From: Rheum nobile
Lineage: Eukaryota > Streptophyta > Magnoliopsida > Caryophyllales > Polygonaceae
Direction of reading: 5' to 3'
Assembly (NCBI GenBank): GCA_027886185.1
Contig: WOAB01000040.1
Span: forward strand, 5,518,001 to 5,582,000
DNA length: 64,000 bases
The position numbers and the translations under genes are program-made. Below the pieces are notes generated by a model. It made no database searches. It saw only the letters and a program-made list of their open reading frames with translations, and was not told the origin of the DNA. The first letter of the stretch is position 1, and each line of letters opens with the position of its first letter. This document shows positions 55,085 through 64,000 of this stretch, piece by piece.

Positions 55085-56125
55085 AAGTTGTTTATTCAAT
55101 TCCTGCATCTCTGCTGGAGCCATCCGATAGGGTGCTTTAGAAATCGGCGAGGTTCCAGGCTCTAGATCAATAGTGAACTCTACGTCACGATTCGGGGGTG
55201 AACCAGGAATCTCTTTAGGGAAGACATCGGGATACTCACATATGACAGGAACATCATGAACTGAAGTCTCATCCTTTTTGGGTTTATCCAGATAGCACAG
55301 GTACTCGACACAACCTTGTCGAAGTAGCTTAAACGCGGACATTGCATTTATCAACTTCCCGTTATCAGCGTCATTACGACCCTTGAATCTACATAGAAAT
55401 TGGCCCCCAGATGAAATTGTCATTGTCCTTGTGCTGAAATCGATTACCGCCCCGTGACGTGTCAGCCAGTCCATCCCGAGAATGATATCGTATGGAGCCA
55501 TGGCTATACAGATCAAGTCGGCTTCGAACTTCTGACCTTGAATGGTAATCGTAAATTCCGACAGTCGCTTGGTCCCCACTAATTGCTCACCATTGGGAAG
55601 GTTCACCACAAATGGTTCGCAAGATTCATTGCACTTCAACCCTAACTTACTCACACACTTCTCCGAAATAAAGGAATGAGTGGCACCCGAATCAAACAAT
55701 ATGCAAACTGATGTAGAGTGAAGGTATATAGTACCTTGGGCAATCGGAGCGTTTGGTCCGTCAGCCTCACGCATCTCGTACAGCCGCTGACCCTGACTCA
55801 TTGAAGCAGCTGGAGCCTTTCCCTTGTTCTGAGCAGTTGTTTGCATCGAGGTACTAGCAGTCCCTACGGGCTTGAATCGAGGTCGGTTATTATGGCTAAC
55901 TGACTCTTGTTGCGACTCAGCCTCCTTCTGCCTCCTTTGAGGACAAAAAGTCTGCAAATGCCCTTCTTTCCCGCATGCAAAGCACGTTCTCTTACCCCTC
56001 GTGCACTCATTGCTCTTGTGCCCCGGCGTTCCGCAGTTATAGCATTGGATCGGGTTCTTGCTCTGGCCCGAGCATTGAGTAGGACCTGACTGTGTCAACT
56101 CAGTTCTTGCTCGACCAGACTTGGA
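55085..56125 (-). pseudogene. Zinc knuckles, protease and RT start of the Tekay-like element
   Basis: CCHC knuckles CYNCGTPGHKSNEC and CFACGKEGHLQTFC, then the protease VCILFDSGATHSFISEKCVS and IILGMDWLTRHGAVID, then REIPGSPPNRDVEFTIDLEPG and PYRMAPAEMQELNKQLED, where the chimeric element cut in. Confidence 0.9.
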
Positions 56126-57137
56126 AAAGTGTGACGGCGGTGCGGGTCGTTTGAACCCACTAGCCTAAGGCTAGCTCTGCACCGGTTTCTATCGGTTACG
56201 CTTCTTTGCTGACTCCTCCAGAGTCACCTCTAGCTTGTAGGCGGCATCCACATACTGCTCCAGAGTAGAGCAGTCGTGGTGCACCATCAAAGGCTTGATA
56301 TCTGGGTTCATCCACTCATGAAAATACTAGATTTTCTGCTCCTCACTCGACACATCCGCTCCACCATAGTGCAACAAATGGTTAAATTTTACAGCTAGCT
56401 CAGTCACCTTCAGCCCATCAGTCTTGGGGTAAAGGAACTCCTTATGTTTCTCCTCCCTCATAGCACGAGAAAAAAAAATGATCGGTCATCTTGGTCTTGA
56501 ACATACTCCAATTCAACGAGGGATGATCAACTAATCTAGTGCTCTCCCACCATTCACTAGCCATATCCTTTAATTGAAGGGAGGCAATGTGCACTTTCTC
56601 AGCTTCAGTACAAGCTGTATTCCTGAACAACCGTTCCATGTGTAAGAACCAATACGCCACCCTAATTGGTTCTCCAGTACCATCATAGCTATCAGGCCTC
56701 ATCGAGCTAATGGCCTTAAAGGCCCAACCGTAATTCCCTCCATTTCCCATGGTATCGATCAGAGGTGCAGGGTCCACTGGCTCCCCAAATTCAGGAATAA
56801 CCTGAGGAACTGGGACACCTTGCGTTTGTTGTACAGCTGGCCTAATTATCTCGGTGACAGCATGCACAACGATCCTTCGAATGGCCTCGATGGCCACAGC
56901 ATCAAAGACCACTGGAGCAGTTGGGGGGACGAACATTCCTTCCCTCTCCACTCGAGGGTTAGCCTGAACACGGTTATGGCCTGTTGGGTTATTGTGAGAG
57001 GCAGATTCACTCTCATCCCCCTGATTAGCAGCACTTCTCAGGTTTATCCTAGGGTCGTTACTTGGCCCAACACCCGCACGAGTAGTGTTCCTCATGTTCA
57101 CCATCTGTTGGCCGATCAAATTATTAATGTATTCCAT
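56126..57137 (-). pseudogene. Gag of the Tekay-like element, frameshifted
   Basis: MEYINNLIGQQMVNMRN starts at 57137 and leads into the gag core: SSMRPDSYDGTGEPIRVAYW, MERLFRNTACTEAEKVHIAS, MASEWWEST. A frameshift in a T/A run near 56470 separates it from KHKEFLYPKTDGLKVTELAV. Stops follow near 56325, 56200 and 56165. Confidence 0.85.
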
Positions 57138-57342
57138 GAAATTAATATACCATCTAAAGAAGCATAATAAATGTAATTAATTCAGAGTAGATTAATCTTG
57201 CAAACTTTATTGATAAAAGAACTGAAACCATGTTTCATAAGTCTTACAATAACCTTCCTAAACGACAAGACAAAACTGTTAGGAGGCTAATGCTCTAATA
57301 ACAACGAAAAGCAAAACAGCGAGAAATGATCACTACGACTTG

Positions 57343-58389
57343 CTACTGCCCCCTCGAGGTGTCTTGGAAGAGATTCATGTACTCACTAGCCCTCCGATGT
57401 CTCTTCAGAGGTGACCTGTCTTCCGGTTCCGGAGCCGGTCTTCTCGAGCTACTAGGACCCGGAACACTTGGCCCCTCCCTAGGCACCAGTGGATAGCAAA
57501 ACCGATCCAAAAACCCTGGGCAAAAATCCGCCACATCCAGCTTGTAGTGCGGGTTGATCAGTTGCTTTGCTTGCCTAATGTCCTCCTGAAGCTCGTGGAC
57601 ATTCTCCATCATGAGGGAGAGATTGGACTCAACATCGTAAGCCCGCTCCTCCATAGCGTATAGCGAGTCCATCCACTCATTCATGTGCTCAACTAGCACA
57701 CGGGGCCTAACCCTTGCCTACTGGGTGAGAACATCCACAGAAGCCTCCAACGATCCCCACGGTCTCGCTTGCCTATGAGCTTGCTCCGTCATCTCATCCA
57801 CATGGAGGCGAGCCTCGGTGGAAGCCATCACATTCTGACGTAGTACGCGGCGTGAAGCAGGGCTCAACACCGGCTCTTGAGGTGAGTGGGTAGGATATGG
57901 AGGCGGAGCTATTGGTGAATCCAACGGCTCGTACTCCACCCGGTCAGCACCAGACACCCCAAGTGCCTCCCAAGTAGCAGGGGACAAAGGTGTGAACCCC
58001 GGAAAAGGTGGCAACTCCGGGCTAGGAAAAAGGAATTGCATCCCCGGATCCTCCTCATCCTCCACAAGCATGTGCTCTAGATCCAACTTCGGCTCAGATT
58101 CCATGGGGCCCTCCTCGGGATCCTCCTCGGGATCTTCCTCGGGATCTTCCTCAGGATCTTCCTCGGGATCCTCCTCAGGGTCTTCCTTGGGATCCTCCTT
58201 AGGGTCTTCCACCCTGTCTAATATAAGGACCATCGACTCCTCGAGAACGGTCTTTTCCTCCTCTTGAGGACTAATCGAATCCCTAACTAGAGCGCAACTC
58301 GGGATAATAGGGAACTCGAGCTCGACCTTAAGTGGCGGAGCTACCTCGGCTTCCTTCCTTCCCTTGAGCTGCGATACGATAGCACCCAT
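57343..58389 (-). pseudogene. Extra 5' reading frame upstream of gag, with acidic DPEE repeats
   Basis: MGAIVSQLKGRKEAEVAPPL starts at 58389. After a hydrophobic stretch comes a run of seven or eight DPEED/DPKED repeats (about 58110-58215), a Pro-rich part (PSPELPPFPGFTPLSPATWE), then a helical part (MTEQAHRQARP). A TAG at 57720-57718 is followed in the same frame by a helical region (MNEWMDSLYAMEERAYDVES) and a basic end. Together about 345 codons. It lies between the primer site and gag, where chromoviruses normally have only a leader. I do not recognise a family. Confidence 0.6.
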
Positions 58390-58647
58390 TGCATGCGAGG
58401 TGACGAGGGAGAATTAGATATTTCCAAATATAGAAGCTAACTTTCTATATTTAGACAAGAGAAGAAGGCACGACTAGAACGACAGATGTTTCAAAGTATA
58501 AAATCTAGTCAAAAGTATAATTTTGTTAAAAATTTGACTCGTCTTTTGAAATAACCCAATCAATTTCTTTACTACGAAAGGAGAACTTTTCACAAAGTTT
58601 TGTTTTACATAAAATGATTTGAAATCTTTAATCAAAAAAAACTTTCG

Positions 58648-58660
58648 GCTCTGATACCAA
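58648..58660 (-). promoter_or_regulatory. Primer-binding site of the Tekay-like element
   Basis: TGGTATCAGAGCC on the minus strand, a few bases inside the 5' LTR. Confidence 0.9.
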
Positions 58661-58663
58661 ATT

Positions 58664-60747
58664 TATAACACCCCCAAAAATAACTTGGAAATATTATCGC
58701 CAGTGACCTCAGAATACATATCTGGGGTCACCCAAGGCTTATCGTTTTTATTGCAAATAAATATAACATTGTAAACTTTATTAAATATCATGAAATGACC
58801 AAATAATGTTTCACACCGACGTTGCAAGTTACAAACGGTAATTGAAACCAAATACAAAAAAACATATATTGTAACGAAAGTCTTTAAAATATATAAAACG
58901 CCATAAAGGGTTTTGGAACCATGTAAATCTCACGCCAGGATCCTCAACCTTAAGGAAACACTCAAAATATCAACTGCCTTCAACGTCGGGGATTTGCCTT
59001 CTCACAGCTGAGGAAATTTACTTGATGTGCCGTATGAGATAGATGACATCAATCAACCATGCAAAAGAAAAATAACGGTTGGTTAGTCCAATGAAAGACT
59101 ATGCAAGGGTATGAAGAAAAGGTTCTAAGTAGTCGTATTAAGTTACAACAATCGCTTCTCGAATAATAGCCGATAGACGATGTTAACTTCAATACTTCTA
59201 CGGAAATACAAGAAAAGGAATGATTCAAGAGAAAGATTCCAATGGAATTGAGTCTTATAGGAAACATATGCAATTGTTTGGGAACATTAAGTTTTCACAC
59301 AAGTTTATAAAAACGACCTTAATTATTTGGGTCCACGACCAACCTCACCGCGTACTGCAAATCCAGATTGGAAAGAGGACCTACTCTAACAAGAGTCCGG
59401 GCGGGTTCCACGTTGTACTTCTCGCCCGAGGGTATATTAATTATGTGCGTAAAAGCACTTATCTTATTTACTTTCAAAACGTACATTCACGTTAAGGCTT
59501 TTAATTCACATCATCTCAATACGAGAGATATCTTTGGGATGAATCCCGAATATTGGCACTAGCTAAGTACACCTACCACTTATATCCGAATAAGGGTACA
59601 GTCATGACCAGGAGTACTAGGGCAAAAACCTCCTAATACTTGTTATAAAGAAATGACTAGACCTCGCAGGGTACATAGCGTTCCTACGAATACTCGTATT
59701 AACTAAGCATGTAAGTCCACATATAAATCCACACCAAAATCCATTTATCACTTTACGGTAATATCATATAGAATAATATATAATAGCGTTTTTTCTAGCA
59801 ATATATACAACCTATTATAATTTCATATTTTTAACACAACATTTTATCGTTTAAGTTCTCAAACACAATTCAACAACTTTATTCCAACTTAATTAAACAA
59901 TTAAGTAATTGATAATCAAGAAGAATATGGAATAAATCAACAAGAGCGAACCGCCACTTGCCTTAGTCTGGACGAACGAAGAGTTGAGTCCGAAATCTGG
60001 AAACTTGAACTTGTGCACGGCTGGCTACTAAAATTCCCGTTGGAATTTATCATCATTCAGTAGGGTCGGATCCCAATCCGTACAATCAGCCATGGAGACG
60101 AGCACAATCCAACACCGACGAAACAAAACCCTAATTGGTTACGGGTACGAAGGAACGAAAAGACAAAGAAAAGGCAGTGCTGCGATCGCGGTTTACATAG
60201 CCGTGATCGCGACTTTGCTGGGCAAGCGCGCACCACCACCACTCTTGGCTTCGCTTTGATGGAACTCTGACAATGAACGACGACGACCAAACTCCGACGA
60301 CAAAGCCAACACCGAGCTAAAACGAGAGGAAGATGATGGAGGATGTGAAGATACTCTCGGATCCGCCTCTATTTATAGGGCAAGGGTGGAGCTCCTCCAC
60401 TAAATGAGGGAAGGACAACCGATTAGCCTCCCCCAACCGGCCGCTCGGAGAAGAAACGTCGGATCTTCAATCATCGGTGTCGCATAGAAGATGAGGAAGA
60501 AGATGAAGCAATGGAGTCGCGATCGCGGTTTCATAACCGCGATCGCGGGCAATGCCGCGCCCGCGGCTCTCGGGCCTTGATTGTGGGTCTTGCTTAAATT
60601 CCGATTTTAGCAACCCTCCAATAATTAAAACCCATATATTTCATTAAATGTGTATCCATACATTCATATGGTTCTTACGGGGTTACAGAACATGCCTAAC
60701 ACGTCTTGCTTACAAAACGAAAGTTGGGACTTTTAGGGGTTATTACA
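58664..60747 (-). repeat. 5' LTR of the Tekay-like element, complete
   Basis: About 2.08 kb; the plus strand reads TATAACACCCCC... to ...GGGGTTATTACA. GC-rich words (CGATCGCGG, CCGCGCCCGCGG) lie at 60180-60570. Its left 0.57 kb is missing from the other LTR. Confidence 0.85.
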
Positions 60748-61534
60748 CCTCTAGTTACGGGTTAGGTATCAAAATCTTCATCTTGAAGTCTAGTTTCCAG
60801 ATCCGCAAACCACACATCATTTGGAGTTCAGACCAGGGAGACATGAAGCAAGCAACGGGAGGGTGTCAACAAGAACGACCCGAACGAATTCGATAATGGT
60901 TAATTCGTACCCCTATTCGGTTTTTGTCCAAATTAATCATGATTATTTATGCTAATTAGGGTTAATTAGATACATACTGGATTAAGTTAATTTTAGAATA
61001 ATTAAAATTAAATTAATTATATCTTATGATATTATCTCAAATTATAAGTTATTAAGGAATAACACTGCAATTGGGTAATGTGTTAGGTCATTGGAGATGA
61101 TAAATAAATTGAGTAATTTATTTATTTATGCTATGATTATTTAGAATATACGACTAATTGATAATTAATATCGTATAGATAATCATTATGTTGAAAAGCC
61201 TTGAAATTGATTTATTAGGAGTTAAATATATTCAATTAAAAATCAAGACTTGTATACTTGAAATGTCGTTATTGAATAAATTGTCTAATCATAATTTATT
61301 TATGTTGTGTGACTTGGGTACATCTCGGAATCGCTTATGGAACGAAAATAAAGAAGGGAACCGATTTGCTTTTCGAAAGCAACCATCTCCATTACGTCGT
61401 TCAAGCTCTTCGTAATCCAAGGCAAGTGGAAGTTCGTTCTTGCAATTTATTCCATATTCATCTTAATTGACCATGAATCGATTGCGCTATTAAGTTGGGA
61501 TAAATATTCTTAATTTTCGTTTGGGAACTTGTGT
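60748..61534. other. Unassigned AT-rich DNA
   Basis: Flank of the Tekay-like element (first bases CCTCT, one copy of the target duplication if the left end were intact). No gene or repeat recognised. Confidence 0.4.
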
Positions 61535-61542
61535 GTTAAATT

Positions 61543-62204
61543 TAAGGATGGGCATCCGGTCCAGACCGGACCGGACACGTACGGTCCAGTCCGGACCGGC
61601 GGACCGTAAAACTTCAAAGGTCCGGACCGGAAAACATGACAAAACTATAACCGGAGACGATCGGACTTCGAAAGGACTGAAGGAGGACTGGAGGAGACCG
61701 GACGGAGGATGGCCTTTATAACCGGACGGAGGACTGGAGGAGACGATCGGACGCCGGAAGGATAACTGAAGGAGACGACCGATGGACCAGATGGAAGAGA
61801 CGCCGGAGAACTGGGTGGAAGAGACGACCAGAAGGAATCACCGGTGGAGAAGAGACGACCGTCACGACCGGAAGGAATCACCGGATGTCCGGATGGACGA
61901 CGACCGGAAGGAATCACCGGTGGAGAAGGAGAGGTGAGTGGTGACTGCGTGTGAGATGGAGGAGTGAGACTGGGAGGAGAACGGCGGTGTGAGAGAGAGA
62001 GTGAGAAATGAGAATTAGGGTAAAGTTTACCCAGTACGCTGCCAGTAACGAAGTTTTTTTTTTAAACGGTCCGGCCGATCTGGACCGTAAATATTATGGT
62101 CCAGACCGGAACCGGACCGTAAACCGTAATTGATAAATTTCCGGATCGTGGACCGGACCATAACGGTCCGGTCTTACGGTCCGGTCTAATTTTGCCCATC
62201 CCTG
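61543..62204. mobile_element. hAT MITE (662 bp) with perfect 8-bp target duplication
   Basis: Flanked by GTTAAATT (61535-61542, 62205-62212). The ends are TAAGGATGGGCATCCGG and ...TTTGCCCATCCCTG; the right end keeps the canonical CAGGGATGGGCA. GGTCCGGACCGG-type words fill both subterminal parts. The core is purine-rich with repeated GGAGGAGACCGG-like words. It is non-coding and related to the element at 14360-14719. Confidence 0.88.
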
Positions 62205-62247
62205 GTTAAATTGGTGTGTAAATGAACCTTATTATTAGGTTGTATAT

Positions 62248-63658
62248 TGATCGGCACTATTTTATAGTGTATTTCTAGGGGTTATTATCAGTTTTGAGGT
62301 GCCATTTGGATGGATTTAGAGCACAATTGTGGAGTTGAGAGTTAGAGACTAGAAGTGAAGAAATTATGTGATTTACAGAGGTTTGAAGTGCATTGAAGAG
62401 TAGAAGAACAGTGGGCTGAATTCAAATGGTTCGTTCTCTTTACTTAGATGTCCAAATGGAGTGATTCCAATTCGAGGAGTTAGATCGTGAAGTCTACTGC
62501 AAGTCCTCAAAATATGAGCGCAATCCGAGTTGGAAATCAAAAGTTATGGCGTTTTTACGGAAGTGTCACAGAAGCTGAAGAAGACACTGTCACCGCACCC
62601 CGCGGTGGGATGACCGCACCCCGCGGCGAACCTTACAAAAAAGAGGCCGTGATTCTGGAGTACCACCGCACCCCGCGGTGGGTGTCAACACACCCAGCGG
62701 TGGCGACGCGCTGAAGATATTTCCGAGTTTTTATTTCCCGTTTTATTTTATTTCCGAGACTTTGTTTTCAAGTTTGTTATTTTCTTTTCTTTATTTCCTT
62801 AGTATTTAAGTTAAGTTTAAGACTCTTTTAGAGGGAATCTATTATCTAACCCTAGTTGCCACCTTTCATCGTTTTTCTCTCACAAACCCTAATAGAGAAC
62901 TAAACCTCCATTGTTGCACTTGACAGTTTGAAGCCAACAATTGATTGGTTGTGAGTTTTCTACTCTTGTTCGTTTTCCTATCTAGTTGGATTAATTCTCT
63001 TATGCTTGAATGTTTATTGAATCTTATTGATTTATCTAGACTGATCACCTAGGTTTATTGATATTATCCATATAGCTAGGACTTGTGATTCCGGGTTCGG
63101 GTTGCATATCTAGTAGCAAACACGATTTACATGAGCGGGTTGCGAGTGTTCATCGTGAGAGAGAGTTAACTGCATGCTTATAGTAACGGGGTGTGTCTAT
63201 TGCATGTATCTTGTTAAATCCTTGGTTGAATGTTATTGCTTTGTTGAGTCTTGAAGGTTTTCGGATTTGACCTAGTAATAAGTACTATTAGGGCTGGTAG
63301 AACTAATAGTTACCTAAGATCGGGATAAGGACAGCTATAGGAAAGATAAGACCTTGAGGCTAATAGAATTCAGTGATCAACCATATCTTTTATTGTGTGG
63401 ATCTTTGTCAAGTGTGACGTTTTCCCCCACCATATTCACAACCTTTACTTGCGAATTTGTTTACTTGTTTTCTTGCTTTATTTACTTGGTTACTAAGAAA
63501 CTCATACAACAACCCCCCCTAGTTCCTAGTTGGTGACTTGAGAAACACAAGAATAGATAACCCGATTCCCTTGGGTTCGACCCTGACTTGCTTGCGATAC
63601 TCTGTTTAGTAGGTATATTAGGATTTCTTTGATTAGGCATACGACTTTAAATCTGTCA
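62248..63658 (+). mobile_element. Solo LTR of the Athila-like family
   Basis: Runs TGATCGGCAC...CTGTCA with target duplication TATAT (62243-62247, 63659-63663). Its 3' part (TTCGACCCTGACTTGCTTGC, CTGTTTAGTAGG, TTTGATTAGGC) matches the reverse complement of the LTR at 28022. GC-rich words (ACCGCACCCCGCGGTGG) at 62590-62700 take the same place as in that LTR. No internal region is present. Confidence 0.85.
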
Positions 63659-63700
63659 TATATTTACTAGCAACGACCCTTATATATATTATTATTATTA

Positions 63701-64000
63701 TAGGGTGCTAAATGAAATTTGGTGTGGATTTGTTATGCATTTGGTGTGGACTTATATGCTAGTTAGCACGAGTATTCGTAGGAACGCTATTTACCTTGCG
63801 AGGTTTAGCTGTTTCTTTATAACTTGGTATTAGGAGGATTATTGCCCTAATACTTTTGGTTATAATCTATCCTTATTCGTATATAAATGGTGGTGCACTT
63901 AGCTAGTGCCGAAATTCGGGATTCGTCCCATGATATATATCTCATTGCGAGATTGGTATGGGTTAAAAACTTTAACGTAAATGCACGTTTTGGAATTAAA
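63701..64000 (+). repeat. Inverted fragment of the Tekay-like LTR, runs off the window
   Basis: Reverse complement of about 59470-59745 with moderate divergence, e.g. GAGTATTCGTAGGAACGC and CACTTAGCTAGTGCC. A related element continues to the right in the opposite orientation. Confidence 0.85.

Larger units (their letters stand above)
44394..60747 (-). mobile_element. Decayed Tekay-like Ty3 (chromovirus) retrotransposon, host of two insertions
   Basis: The right (5') LTR is complete (about 58664-60747); the left (3') LTR keeps 44394-46076. On the minus strand: LTR, initiator-Met primer site, an extra 5' frame, gag, zinc knuckles, protease, RT, RNase H, integrase, chromodomain, purine-rich tract, LTR. 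The pol order with integrase last and a chromodomain identifies a Ty3 chromovirus. The interior is swollen by a CACTA element (46405-50982) and a small LTR element (53435-55079). Multiple stops show it is dead. Confidence 0.9.

Overview
This looks like nuclear DNA of a flowering plant, most likely a eudicot; I cannot name the species. The grounds are spliced genes with GT/AG introns, a long P-class pentatricopeptide-repeat (PPR) gene, plant-only families (plant mobile domain, FAR1/MULE transposase, extra-large G protein, ALWAYS EARLY) and plant transposon lineages (Tekay-like and Athila-like Ty3 elements, Ty1/copia, CACTA, Helitron, hAT and MULE MITEs). It is a transposon graveyard: the PPR gene (10917-13211, minus) and a small spliced GRF zinc-finger gene (7692-8172, plus) are the only complete, unbroken genes I see.

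Layout. 1-8.7 kb is one multi-gene Mutator-like locus: a plant-mobile-domain gene (plus), a convergent FAR1-MULE-OTU transposase gene (minus) and a divergent GRF gene (plus). Three arrays of a 15-bp palindrome at an exact 24-bp period lie in transposase intron 1, in the shared divergent promoter region and downstream of the GRF gene. A 255-bp MITE with a perfect 10-bp target duplication follows at 9249-9503, then the PPR gene.

13.4-37.2 kb is a truncated tandem copy of the PPR gene split by successive insertions. Its four pieces sum to 1,176 bp and line up with the parent gene without a net indel, so the parent supplies empty sites. The insertions are a 14.5-kb Helitron (13515-28002) carrying fragments of several host genes plus a 4.5-kb foldback element and a poly(A)-tailed insert; an Athila-like gag/protease-only LTR element (28022-35399, minus); and a solo LTR (35983-36697). 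A decayed copia element (37192-43157, minus) abuts the fourth piece.

44.4-60.7 kb is a decayed Tekay-like Ty3 retrotransposon (minus) with two insertions of its own: a CACTA element (46405-50982) carrying exons of a TOG/ARM-repeat gene and an ALWAYS EARLY (LIN9-family) gene, and a 1.6-kb LTR element (53435-55079) whose second terminus is an inverted copy of its first. The right end holds a 662-bp hAT MITE, a solo Athila-like LTR and an inverted piece of the Tekay-like LTR running off the window.

Most of the premature stops that I could compare with family consensus, and most differences between the two PPR copies, are C-to-T or G-to-A transitions, as expected of cytosine-methylated DNA decaying by deamination. 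Alignments were done by eye; family names come from remembered motifs, not a database search.
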